From Bacteroidaceae bacterium (GTDB lineage: Bacteria > Bacteroidota > Bacteroidia > Bacteroidales > Bacteroidaceae): a stretch of DNA of 64,000 bases. The DNA is taken from assembly GCA_017965425.1 (NCBI GenBank), contig JAGCPY010000033.1, forward strand, positions 1-64,000, read 5' to 3'. The translations under genes and the position numbers were made by a program. Positions 34,131-42,700 of the stretch are shown here, in pieces (positions within the stretch are counted from its first letter, which is position 1; the number at the start of each line of letters is the position of its first letter). The notes under the pieces were generated by a model, which worked only from the letters and a program-made list of their open reading frames with translations, did no database searches and was not told the DNA's origin.

Positions 34131-34280
34131 TAGATTGCGGTGGATTTGGTGACCTGTTGGCTCTACTGGAAGAAGGACATCCCTATTACGGCGTCGCTGT
34201 ATGGGCTGAATGTGGTCATCGCCGTTTTCGGTTTTTTCCGCTGGCAGCACCAAATGTATGCACAGGCTTCACCACTTTGA
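34131..34280 (+). pseudogene. Decayed PnuT C-terminus fused to the receptor fragment
   Basis: Immediately after QWFV and a TAG, in the same frame, the sequence reads IAVDLVTCWLYWKKDIPITA, then LYGLNVVIAVFGFFRWQHQM. The intact PnuT has QWFFWIVVDVVCCVLYVQKG and GLYGLYVVIAIAGYFKW, so the TAG replaces a tryptophan codon. The join at the shared QWF suggests a deletion between a receptor gene and a pnuT gene. Its end lies antisense to the 3' end of rlpA. Confidence 0.75.
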
Positions 34281-34851
34281 TAGCCTTCTCGCGTAAGGTG
34301 GTGTCCTCGCGCAGTGTCGATGCCAACGAGTCTCGGTAAGCTCGAACAACTGCCGTGCGGGAGAGACGATGTTGTTCCATGTATATACTATCGTCTTGCC
34401 AGACGGGCGGGGCGTCGAAGATATCTGTGCTGAAGCCCAAGTCAAATTCAGACTTCTCATTAGAGCGCTCCAACTTGAACGGAACTTTGCCAGGTACGAA
34501 AGGGATGATTTCCACAGGTCGCCAACCATAGTGTATGATGTCAAGTTCACGAGCAGCAGCACGCGAAAGGTCTATCACAAATTTGCGGGAATAGGGGCCG
34601 CGGTCAGTCACTTCTACTGCTACTTCCTTGCCGTTGGTCAGGTTGCGCACCATTAACCACGTCCCCAGCGGGTATCGGAGGTGGGCACATGTCATGCTGT
34701 CGCGGTGGTACAGCTCTCCGTTGGCCATCCGCCGACCATGAAAGCTGTCGGCGTAGTAGGACGCATTGCCTCGCTGTTCACGAAGCTGTTGAGGACGGCT
34801 CGTGATGAGGGGCACGAAAAGCACCACAACAAATAGAAAAATACGGTTCAC
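34216..34851 (-). CDS. rlpA: RlpA-like septal/peptidoglycan-associated protein
   Basis: A 211-residue exported protein with an N-terminal hydrophobic signal segment (MNRIFLFVVVLFVPLITS). The double-psi beta-barrel domain is clear: GNASYYADSFHGRRMANGE, DSMTCAHLRYPLGT and VTDRGPYSRKFVIDLSRAAA. RlpA proteins are lytic transglycosylases or glycan-binding septal proteins; no SPOR domain is present, and the C-terminal 70 residues are basic and unique. About 65 bp of its 3' end lie antisense to the PnuT remnant, so its C-terminus may have been altered by that rearrangement. Confidence 0.85.
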   Translation of the reverse strand: MNRIFLFVVVLFVPLITSRPQQLREQRGNASYYADSFHGRRMANGELYHRDSMTCAHLRYPLGTWLMVRNLTNGKEVAVEVTDRGPYSRKFVIDLSRAAARELDIIHYGWRPVEIIPFVPGKVPFKLERSNEKSEFDLGFSTDIFDAPPVWQDDSIYMEQHRLSRTAVVRAYRDSLASTLREDTTLREKAIKVVKPVHTFGAASGKNRKRR

Positions 34852-34879
34852 AAGCTACTATTTCTTGATTTTACGGGCG

Positions 34880-34909
34880 CAAGTTAGCGATTTTGTCGCA
34901 ACTGACAAA
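34880..34909 (-). promoter_or_regulatory. Possible rlpA promoter
   Basis: On the minus strand TTTG (34909-34906) precedes TAACTTG (34886-34880) by 19 bp. The -7 box is one base off consensus. Confidence 0.35.
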
Positions 34910-34926
34910 CATTTTTCCCTTTTTTG

Positions 34927-34958
34927 TTGGAATCCTTCAATAAAAATGAGTACCTTTG
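34927..34958 (+). promoter_or_regulatory. Promoter of the polysaccharide export operon
   Basis: TTG at 34927-34929, 21 bp, TACCTTTG at 34951-34958, 44 bp before the start codon at 35003. Confidence 0.65.
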
Positions 34959-35002
34959 TCCGCTTTTTTAGAATAATAACTCCATAAACCTCCATAAAAG
35001 AC

Positions 35003-35836
35003 ATGAAGACTTACGTGAGAATGACGCTTGTTGGATCCTTTGCCTTGTCATTGATGACAAGTTGTATCTCTGACAAACGTATCATCTATTTACAAGGAGC
35101 CGACGAAGCATACGCTACTCCTAAAAACATTGATCAAGCTTATGAGCTGAAAGTGCAGAAGGACGACCAATTGGCCATCTCTGTAGCCTCTCAAGACAAG
35201 GAGCTTATTGAGCCGTTCAATAATAATACTCTTATTGGTGGTGGCGTCAATGGCTACACGGGTACCAACACTGCGAACACCACATCTGGAGTCAGCTATT
35301 TCCGCGTTGACCTCAATGGCGAGATAGCTTTTCCTATCTTTGGCCAGCTAAAAGTGGAAGGCTTGACAACTAAGGAAGTTAGCCAGCTCATACAAAACCT
35401 GCTGCGGAATGGTGATGCCACACATGATGCTTTCATCAAGGATGCCATTGTCAATACTAAGGTGATGAGTTTCAAGGTGACAATCCTTGGCGATGTCAAA
35501 GCACCTGGAACCCAGACATTCACTGGTGAACGACTGACCTTGCTCGAAGCTATCGGACGTGCAGGAGACCTTAACAATTCTGCCAAGCGCGAACACGTGC
35601 AAGTCGTTCGTGAAGAAGATGGAAAGCGTGTCGTGTATGACATAGACCTGCGTGACCAGGCCAGCATCTTCCAGTCGCCTGCCTATTACTTACAGCAGAA
35701 CGATGTCGTCTATGTCAAGCCCAACAAGTCGGTGCGTGTCAAGGGCTCTACGAGCTACACGTTGCTTAGTGTCAGCTCGACTCTCGTTAGCATGGTTGTC
35801 AGCATTGTTTCGCTCATCGTTGCCATTAACAAGTAA
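35003..35836 (+). CDS. Polysaccharide export outer membrane lipoprotein (Wza family)
   Basis: A 277-residue lipoprotein with the lipobox LMTSC (Cys about residue 21). A Poly_export domain (YELKVQKDDQLAISVAS, YFRVDLNGEIAFPIFGQLKVEGLTTKEV) is followed by an SLBB domain (VTILGDVKAPGTQTFTGERLTLLEAIGRAGD). The C-terminus ends with a hydrophobic helix instead of the long Wza amphipathic helix. It forms the outer-membrane exit for exopolysaccharide together with the kinase encoded 15 bp downstream. Confidence 0.9.
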   Translation: MKTYVRMTLVGSFALSLMTSCISDKRIIYLQGADEAYATPKNIDQAYELKVQKDDQLAISVASQDKELIEPFNNNTLIGGGVNGYTGTNTANTTSGVSYFRVDLNGEIAFPIFGQLKVEGLTTKEVSQLIQNLLRNGDATHDAFIKDAIVNTKVMSFKVTILGDVKAPGTQTFTGERLTLLEAIGRAGDLNNSAKREHVQVVREEDGKRVVYDIDLRDQASIFQSPAYYLQQNDVVYVKPNKSVRVKGSTSYTLLSVSSTLVSMVVSIVSLIVAINK

Positions 35837-35851
35837 CACCTCCCTCAAGAT

Positions 35852-38242
35852 ATGGAAAAGACAATTAAGAAAAGTCAGCTGAAGAGCACCGATGATATTA
35901 TTTCGTTGCGTGACATCATTGATATCTTCCTAATCAACTGGAAGTGGTTCATCCTTTCGGTCATCATCTGCCTTGGATTGGGTTATCTCTACTTGATGAC
36001 CAAGCCTCATATCTACAAACGGTCGGCAGTCATGCTGGTCAAAGACGATAATGGAAACATGGGCAGTGCTGCACGCTCCAAGATTGGTACCGACGCATTG
36101 ATGCAACTCAATGGCGTTATCATGGGTTCCAGTGTAAAGAATGAAGTGTATATTCTTCAGAGCCATCAGATTATGATGGATGTGGTTCGTCGACTTCGTC
36201 TCGATGTAACTTACGATTGTAAATATCACCTCAAGAATATCAGTCTCTATGACCTTCGTCCGTTCACGGCTGTCTTTGATACGATTGAAACAGAACATCC
36301 CTATGCTTTCCGCGTGGAACTTCACGGAAACGAGGCACATATTGGTGACTTGCAGACGGAATACGGTAAAGTGGAATTCGAGAAGACTGTCAAGTTGGGA
36401 CAGCCTGTGAATACGCCTTTTGGCAAGCTGACTTTGCTTCCAGCAGGAGCCGATACTCTTCAGTTCTTTGACGGACGAGCGATTACCGTTACTCATCTGA
36501 CTGTTGACCAGGCTGCTAACGGTTTTGGTTCACGCTTGAAAGCGGGCGAAATAGATAAGGAGAGTACGCTCGTTGGTATCACATATACCGATCAGAACAT
36601 CCAACGTGCAGATGATATTCTTAACGCAGTCCTTTCATCCTATCAAAAAGGTATCATTGATGACAAAAACCGTATCGCACAAAGTACGGCTGAGTTTATT
36701 GACCAACGTATCTCGCTCATCAGTAAAGAACTGAGTGAGGTTGAAGGAGAACTGGCTGAGTTTAAGCAACGTAATAAACTCGTCAACCTTAAAGAAGATG
36801 CTACTGCTTTCATTCAGCAAAGCAGTCAGGCACGCCAGCGTAGCATCCAGTTGGAGTCGCAGGTACAGGCTATTCAGTATCTTTTGGAAAACTTGAAGGA
36901 TAAGGCTAACGGCAACGACCTCATCCCGTCCTTGAGCGGCGTGACAGATGCGGGCATACAGTCTCAAATCATGAAGTACAATGAGCTTTTGCTTGAGCGC
37001 AACCGTTTGTCTGAAAATACGGGCCAGAGCACTCCTATTATCGTCCAGACCAACCAGCGTCTTGAGCAGATGCGTAATGCTATCATTGCTTCCACCGAAG
37101 CTTTCCTGTCTTCGATGAACGTGCAGTTGCGTCGTGCCAAGCAGGAAGAACAAGGACTCAGCGGAACCCTTTCCACGGTGCCAGAAAAAGAAAAGAGGGC
37201 TCTCGACATCCAGCGTCAGCAGACTATCAAGGAAACTCTCTATACGTATCTGTTGAACAAACGTGAGGAGACTGCCCTTCAGTTGGCCATCACCGAGGCA
37301 AACATCCGTGTGGTTGAGACTCCTTTCGGCAGCGATATTCCCATATCACCACGTCGTAAAATCATCATGCTCATCGCGCTCATGCTTGGTGTCGTGATTC
37401 CCTTCGCATTCTTCCACATCCGTAATCTCTTGAATGTGAATGTCCGTGGACGCAAGGATATTGAAACTTATACTTCTATTCCTGTCCTCGGAGAGATTCC
37501 GCATCATAAGAAGAATGAGGATGATAGTGAAATCCTTGTGGGTGAACAACGCACAGACCCCATCAATGAAGCTTTCCGAATGTTGCGCTTCAGCCTTAAC
37601 TTTGTCAACAAGGATGCGCGTGTCATCATGTTCACTTCCACCACACCAGGTGAAGGCAAGACCTTTGTTTCGCGTAACTTCTCGGTCACTTTGGGCATGA
37701 CAGGCAAGAAAGTAATTTTGGTAGATACAGACATTCGTAAGCGTACACAGTCAAAACTGGCTGGTATCACCCATCGCGAAGGATTGACGTCTTACCTCAG
37801 TGGCAATACGGATAATATAGAGAAGTTGATTGTCAAAGACTTGTCAGAGCACAATGTTGACATGTTGCCCGCAGGTATCATACCTCCCAATCCTTCAGAA
37901 TTGCTCATGAGCAACCGTCTTGAACAGCTCATTGATGAACTGAAGAAGACTTACGATTATATTGTCATCGACAATGTGCCTGCTCAGGTTGTTGCCGATG
38001 CAGGTATTGTCAACCGTGTCGCCGATGTCACGCTATATATTATCCGTGAAGGCATTATCGACCGTCGCTATCTGCCTGAATTGCAACGTCTATATGAAGA
38101 GAAGAAGTTCAACAACCTCTGTATCATCATTAACGATGCACGTAGGGAACAGAAGCGTTACGGCTACGGCTATGGCTATGGTTACGGCTACGGCTACGGC
38201 TATGGTTACGGAGGTGAGAAGTCCAAGAAATCAAAGAAGTAA
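35852..38242 (+). CDS. Wzc-like polysaccharide co-polymerase with BY-kinase domain
   Basis: A 796-residue inner-membrane protein. An N-terminal Wzz domain with a first helix (about residues 28-50), a long periplasmic coiled-coil region with a GNVR-type segment, and a second helix (about 508-528) lead to the cytoplasmic tyrosine kinase. Walker A is STTPGEGKTFVSRN, Walker A' ILVDTDIRKR and Walker B YDYIVIDNVP. The C-terminal tail has nine alternating YG dipeptides before GEKSKKSKK, the autophosphorylation cluster. No glycosyltransferase or Wzx/Wzy genes follow, so export of a polymer made elsewhere is inferred. Confidence 0.92.
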   Translation: MEKTIKKSQLKSTDDIISLRDIIDIFLINWKWFILSVIICLGLGYLYLMTKPHIYKRSAVMLVKDDNGNMGSAARSKIGTDALMQLNGVIMGSSVKNEVYILQSHQIMMDVVRRLRLDVTYDCKYHLKNISLYDLRPFTAVFDTIETEHPYAFRVELHGNEAHIGDLQTEYGKVEFEKTVKLGQPVNTPFGKLTLLPAGADTLQFFDGRAITVTHLTVDQAANGFGSRLKAGEIDKESTLVGITYTDQNIQRADDILNAVLSSYQKGIIDDKNRIAQSTAEFIDQRISLISKELSEVEGELAEFKQRNKLVNLKEDATAFIQQSSQARQRSIQLESQVQAIQYLLENLKDKANGNDLIPSLSGVTDAGIQSQIMKYNELLLERNRLSENTGQSTPIIVQTNQRLEQMRNAIIASTEAFLSSMNVQLRRAKQEEQGLSGTLSTVPEKEKRALDIQRQQTIKETLYTYLLNKREETALQLAITEANIRVVETPFGSDIPISPRRKIIMLIALMLGVVIPFAFFHIRNLLNVNVRGRKDIETYTSIPVLGEIPHHKKNEDDSEILVGEQRTDPINEAFRMLRFSLNFVNKDARVIMFTSTTPGEGKTFVSRNFSVTLGMTGKKVILVDTDIRKRTQSKLAGITHREGLTSYLSGNTDNIEKLIVKDLSEHNVDMLPAGIIPPNPSELLMSNRLEQLIDELKKTYDYIVIDNVPAQVVADAGIVNRVADVTLYIIREGIIDRRYLPELQRLYEEKKFNNLCIIINDARREQKRYGYGYGYGYGYGYGYGYGGEKSKKSKK
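38159..38212 (+). repeat. TAYGGY hexanucleotide tract encoding the Tyr-Gly tail
   Basis: Nine tyrosine codons alternate with glycine codons (TAC/TAT then GGC/GGT) at the end of the BY-kinase gene. The tract is a slippage-prone hexanucleotide repeat, so tyrosine number could vary between strains. Confidence 0.85.
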
Positions 38243-38270
38243 CAAAGTACTCCACGTACATATTTAATTT

Positions 38271-38329
38271 GGTTCTGCGTCAATGAGGAGCAATTACAGC
38301 ACCTCAACAGACGCAGAACCTTGTTTTTT
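38271..38329 (+). terminator. Terminator after the BY-kinase gene
   Basis: GGTTCTGCGTC (38271-38281) pairs with GACGCAGAACC (38310-38320), with a nested TGAGG/CCTCA stem in the loop, followed by TTGTTTTTT. Confidence 0.85.
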
Positions 38330-38331
38330 GT

Positions 38332-38594
38332 AAAAAAAGTCTCAATCCCTCACCTGTGGGGCTATTACGCTGTGAATAAACTGGTTACTGGTGAGGGATT
38401 GGTGAGGGAAAGGTGAGGGATGGTGAGGGTTTTCTGATAAATATGAGTGAAGTAATAATAACTCATTCTCAATTGTTTAAGTCTGTCCCCTCACCATCCC
38501 TCACCTTTCTCTCACCATTCCCTCACCATTCCCTCACCTGCAATTCACTCAGATACAAGGCTATAACGGGTAAGGTGAGGGATTGAGGTTTTTT
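38332..38594. repeat. Composite element B: facing CCCTCACC-N35-GGTGAGGG modules with different N35
   Basis: The left module has a poly-A start, CCCTCACC, N35 (38355-38389) and four GGTGAGGG copies. The right module (38487-38594) is its mirror image, ending in GGTGAGGGATTGAGG and a T run. The two N35 segments are the same length but not complementary to each other, unlike in elements A and D. No gene is present in the 38243-38744 gap. Confidence 0.85.
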
Positions 38595-38656
38595 GTGGTA
38601 AAACAGGGGTGTGGGTATCTGGGTAAGTATAAAAGCTAAACCATACGTTTGGGAAA

Positions 38657-38708
38657 GTGTGTACCTTACAGACAAAACGTGTACACGTTCTGCATGGAAG
38701 GTGTACAC
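38657..38708. repeat. 22-bp array with GTGTACAC cores (element B)
   Basis: Units start at 38657 (GTGTGTAC), 38679 (GTGTACAC) and 38701 (GTGTACAC), exactly 22 bp apart, 63 bp from the inverted repeat of element B and just past the end of the convergent argF' gene. Confidence 0.85.
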
Positions 38709-38744
38709 GTTGACAGTTGATGGATAAGACGGGACGTGCGGTGT

Positions 38745-39719
38745 TTATAATGCTTCGAGCATTCTTTTGAGGACTACTTGTGCTGAGATTTCGCGGTTGG
38801 CGGCTTCGGGGATGACGAGGCTTCGTGGCGATTCGATGACATCGTCCGTCACAATCATGTTGCGGCGAACGGGAAGGCAGTGGAGGAATCCTGCATTGTT
38901 GGTCACTGCCATCTGGCGAGCGCTGACGCACCAGTCCATCATCGTGTGGTAGTCGTGCAACACCTTACCGTAGTCTTCTGGATGGGTGACACCTGGGCAA
39001 CTCCAGTTTTTTGCATAAACGAAATCTGCACCTTCGAAAGCCTTCATCTGGTCATACTCCACCCGGGCACCTTTCACAAACTGCGGGTCAAGTTCATAGC
39101 CCTTCGGGTGCGTAACGACGAAATCTACGTCAGCAGCCAGCATCCATTCGGCGAACGAGTTAGGAACGGCTTGCGGCAATGATTTGGGATGGGGAGCCCA
39201 TGTCATCACCACTTTAGGACGAGTTTTTCCTTTCCAGTCCTCTTTTATAGTGATGAGGTCTGCAAAGGCCTGTAAAGGATGCACCGTGGCACTCTCCATG
39301 AAGAAGACGGGGCGGCCGCTGTACTGGATAAATTGCTGGAGGATTTTCTCTTCGTAGTCATCTTCGCGGCTCTCGAAGCGGGCGAAGCTGCGCACGCCGA
39401 TGATGTCGCAGTACGATGCCATTACGGGGATGGCTTCCAGCAGGTGTTCGCTTTTGTCGCCGTCCATGACGACGCCGCGCTCCGTCTCGAGCTTCCATGC
39501 ACCCTGGTTCACATCGAGCACGATGACGTTCATACCTAAGTTCATCGCCGCCTTCTGCGTGCTGAGGCGTGTGCGGAGGGAATTGTTGAAGAAGATGAGC
39601 AGCGCTGTCTTGTTCTTGCCCAGGTGCTGCCACTGGTAGCGGTCGCGCTTCACTTCCTGCGCTTCCGCGAGGGCGACGTGGAGGTCGCCGATGTCTTGTA
39701 CGTGTTGGAAGATTCTCAT
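38745..39719 (-). CDS. argF': N-succinyl/N-acetylornithine carbamoyltransferase
   Basis: A 324-residue transcarbamylase of the Bacteroidota ArgF' branch, carbamoylating an N-acylated ornithine in arginine synthesis. The carbamoyl phosphate motif is FFNNSLRTRLSTQKAA (family SxRT), and WAPHPKSLPQAVPNSF, LHCLPVRRNMIVTDDV are characteristic of this branch. Residue 90 (GDKSEH) is serine, where I recall proline in the B. fragilis succinylornithine enzyme and glutamate in acetylornithine enzymes, which argues for a succinylated substrate. Last gene of the arginine/proline block. Confidence 0.92.
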   Translation of the reverse strand: MRIFQHVQDIGDLHVALAEAQEVKRDRYQWQHLGKNKTALLIFFNNSLRTRLSTQKAAMNLGMNVIVLDVNQGAWKLETERGVVMDGDKSEHLLEAIPVMASYCDIIGVRSFARFESREDDYEEKILQQFIQYSGRPVFFMESATVHPLQAFADLITIKEDWKGKTRPKVVMTWAPHPKSLPQAVPNSFAEWMLAADVDFVVTHPKGYELDPQFVKGARVEYDQMKAFEGADFVYAKNWSCPGVTHPEDYGKVLHDYHTMMDWCVSARQMAVTNNAGFLHCLPVRRNMIVTDDVIESPRSLVIPEAANREISAQVVLKRMLEAL

Positions 39720-39722
39720 AAT

Positions 39723-42700
39723 TTATCTGTTTTTTGGAAATGTCAGCGTAAGCTTGGCCTTCTGGGCTGTGGTTGGGGCTGGCACTTCACAGTCGGTGAG
39801 GAGCATGGCCTTGGGACCTACGATGGAGAATGGGGTGCCGTTAACATACTCCGTAACTGCTTCCTGCTCAGAAGAGAGGGCCGTGATGTGGCGAAGCTGA
39901 TAGGAATTAGGATGAAGGTTGTTCATGTTGATGAGCGTCTCTGTGCCATCCTTGATATTGATGCGGTAGTAGCCCATGGGTCGGAAGATGTAGGCGTGGT
40001 CATAGCCCTCGTGCTTGGCGGCTTGCAGCAGCTTGCTGAGCATCTTCTTGAAAGGCATAGTCTTGCTGCTCTTGACGCGGATGACACCTGGAATGTCGTT
40101 GAGTCTCAAACCACCGCCAACGTTGGGGTTGACGAAGCGCAGATTACCTGTCGGTCGTGATGTGCAGAGCGAGGGTACACGTCCGCATAGCTGTCCTCGG
40201 AACATGCCTTTGTCCACCAGCGTCACAGCCTGAGGTGCCTGTCCGTTGGCGTCAGCTGTATAGTAACCGATAAGGCGTTTGTCGTTCCACGTGCTAAGTG
40301 TGGGATCCTGGGCGATAGAAATCTTATCGTCGTAAATCTTGTGGTTCATCTTTGAGAGCACCGTGCGGTTTGACCTCATGGGGTCGTGAGTGGCGATGAA
40401 ACCATTTGAGCTGATGTAACCATTTGCGCTGGTGTAAATCATCTTGCTGGCATCGCCCTCGACGAGTACGGGTCCCACATAATAGTCTTCCTCGGCTGTG
40501 CGATTCAGGAGATCCAGCCGTTGACGGATATAGGAGCGTAGTTCGCTGATGAACTGTGTGCTGTCTGCCAGCATTTCGGCGGTGGTGCTGTATGCTTTGG
40601 AATGAGTGCTGTTGATGTTGCCTCCGCCGGCATTTCGATAGATGAAGAAGGTGAAGAAGAGCTCGAAATTATCTCCTACGGGTTGTGCTACCCGCACGCC
40701 TTCCGACGTCAGTCGCCAGACATCACCCTGGAAGCCTTGCACGCGGGCAAGACTGTAGGTGAGTTCCGGGAACTCCTGTGCGATGAGCGAGATGCGGCTG
40801 ACGTAGGCTCTGAGCTCGTCCAGATGCAGGTCCTCGGCTTCCGGTGAGCGATGCTCAATGAAGGTGGTGGGCTTGGCGGCAAGGAGGTCTGACAGTGCAG
40901 CCTCGTCTGCGGGTAGTGTAACCTTGTTCCTCTGTTGGGTCTTGCCTTCCATGTCTGCTATGGCTCGCTTGTAGGCTCTATCGGTAACCATCCAGGCCGT
41001 GCGACGCAAGTTGTTGTAGTCCAGTGCCTCTGGTATGCTGGTTGTGAAGTTCGAGAAACTGCTGTTGGTGCTATTGTTTCGATGGTAGTCACCCACGAGT
41101 ACTTCGGCATTGAACCTCTGGAACCAGGGAGCGACGTGATCCCTGACAGTAACGCCATTGCGGACTACCATATTATAGTTGCGGTTGCGCATAAAACGGT
41201 AGTCAATGAGGAACGGAGCTGGCTGTCCCTCGATACGCAGGCTGTCCATGGAGCGCTGAAGCTCGGAAGAGAGGGCGGAGAAGACGAGGGAATCTCTATT
41301 CGTTTCGGCGCTAGCAGCGCAGAAACTAACAGGGTTAAGTATTGGCATCAACGCTCCTTTCTCCTGCCTCCTCTGTGTTTCAATCTTGGAACAAAAGATC
41401 ATTGGTGATGTAGCACTGACAGGCACCCAACCGCTTTCAGCTCCGCAGACGCCGATAAAGGTGGAAGGGGTGTCGCCGCCGGCAGCGATATTCGAGAACA
41501 TAGAGAGGGGCGTGCCGATGAGATCCACACCGCGGACGAGTTCGTCGGGACGGTCGTCCACATAGATGCGATAGACCTCCAAGGGGGTTACGTTGAAGGA
41601 GTTGATACTGCCTCCTTCGCCCGTCTGTGTGAAGCCTCCGCTGACACTCTGGAAGAGGTAACCGTATTCTTTCCCTTGGCGTTTTGCTTCGTCGCGCAGG
41701 AACTGACGCAACTGCGCTTCGGTGTAAGGCTTACGTGTTTCTACTACGAGGTTGGACTGACGGGAGACGGGGTCGCGACCTTCGGCTGTTCGTCCGTGGC
41801 CATTGCTCTGGGGGAAACTGTCGAGGGGCACACGGCTCATCAGGAATTCCTTGAGCACACCATCCACCACATTATTTACTCTACGCGCGCGGGTGCCTTC
41901 GTCATCGTAGCGGAAACCGCCATTCAAGGGCTGGGCACCATAGTGCGTAAGCGTGGGGTCGCAATAGACTTGGAACTCTGTGGGCAGAACGCGCTCGCCA
42001 ATCATGTTGCGGAACGTCTGTCCGCCCGTCTTCATGCGGTGACCCTCCAGACGGTGACCGAAGATCTCGTGGAAGAAGACGCCGCTGGCAGGACCGCTCA
42101 TCAGTGCAGGACCCGTGAAGGGATCGGCTACGGGAGCTTGGGCGAGAGCGATGAGGCGCCGTCCGATGTCTTCCGCATCGCGAGTCATCGTGGCTTCATC
42201 GGGCAGCGAGTCGAGCGTGGTGGCATAGTAGCTTTGGGTGAGAGGCAGTTCCATGCCGTCGTCGGTCTTCATTTCAGCTTGGATGAACACCCGGTAGCTG
42301 ACGCGATTCTGCACGACGGCTGTGCCTTCGGTGTTGACGAGGTGTGTGCGCTGGTTCTCCATCTGCAGGTTGACAACGGCATCGCTGAGTTGTGGCCACT
42401 GGCAAAAGACAGCACTGATGCGGCAAAGGCGCTCCTCCCATTCGCGCTGCTCGGTAGGAGTGAGCAAGGGATGTGTGAGGGGAGGCTCGTAATAGGTCTC
42501 GGCGGGGGAACCGCTGAGCACGCTGAAGCAGGGAGCCTTGTCCTCGTTGTCGGCTTGTGTTCGAAGCCGATTTTGTGCATTGCGGTAGGCATTGGCAGCA
42601 CGATCATAGGCATCAAGCATCATCATCCAGATGCTAGCACGAAGGGCATCGGGTGAAGCATCTGTCAGGGGAATGGGTATTGGGCCATTGTTGGACTGGT

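Noticed and set aside
38332-38594. Simple bidirectional terminator
   Set aside because: The poly-A/poly-T ends fit, but a separate good terminator already follows the BY-kinase gene at 38271-38329, and similar elements lie in divergent regions where no terminator is needed.
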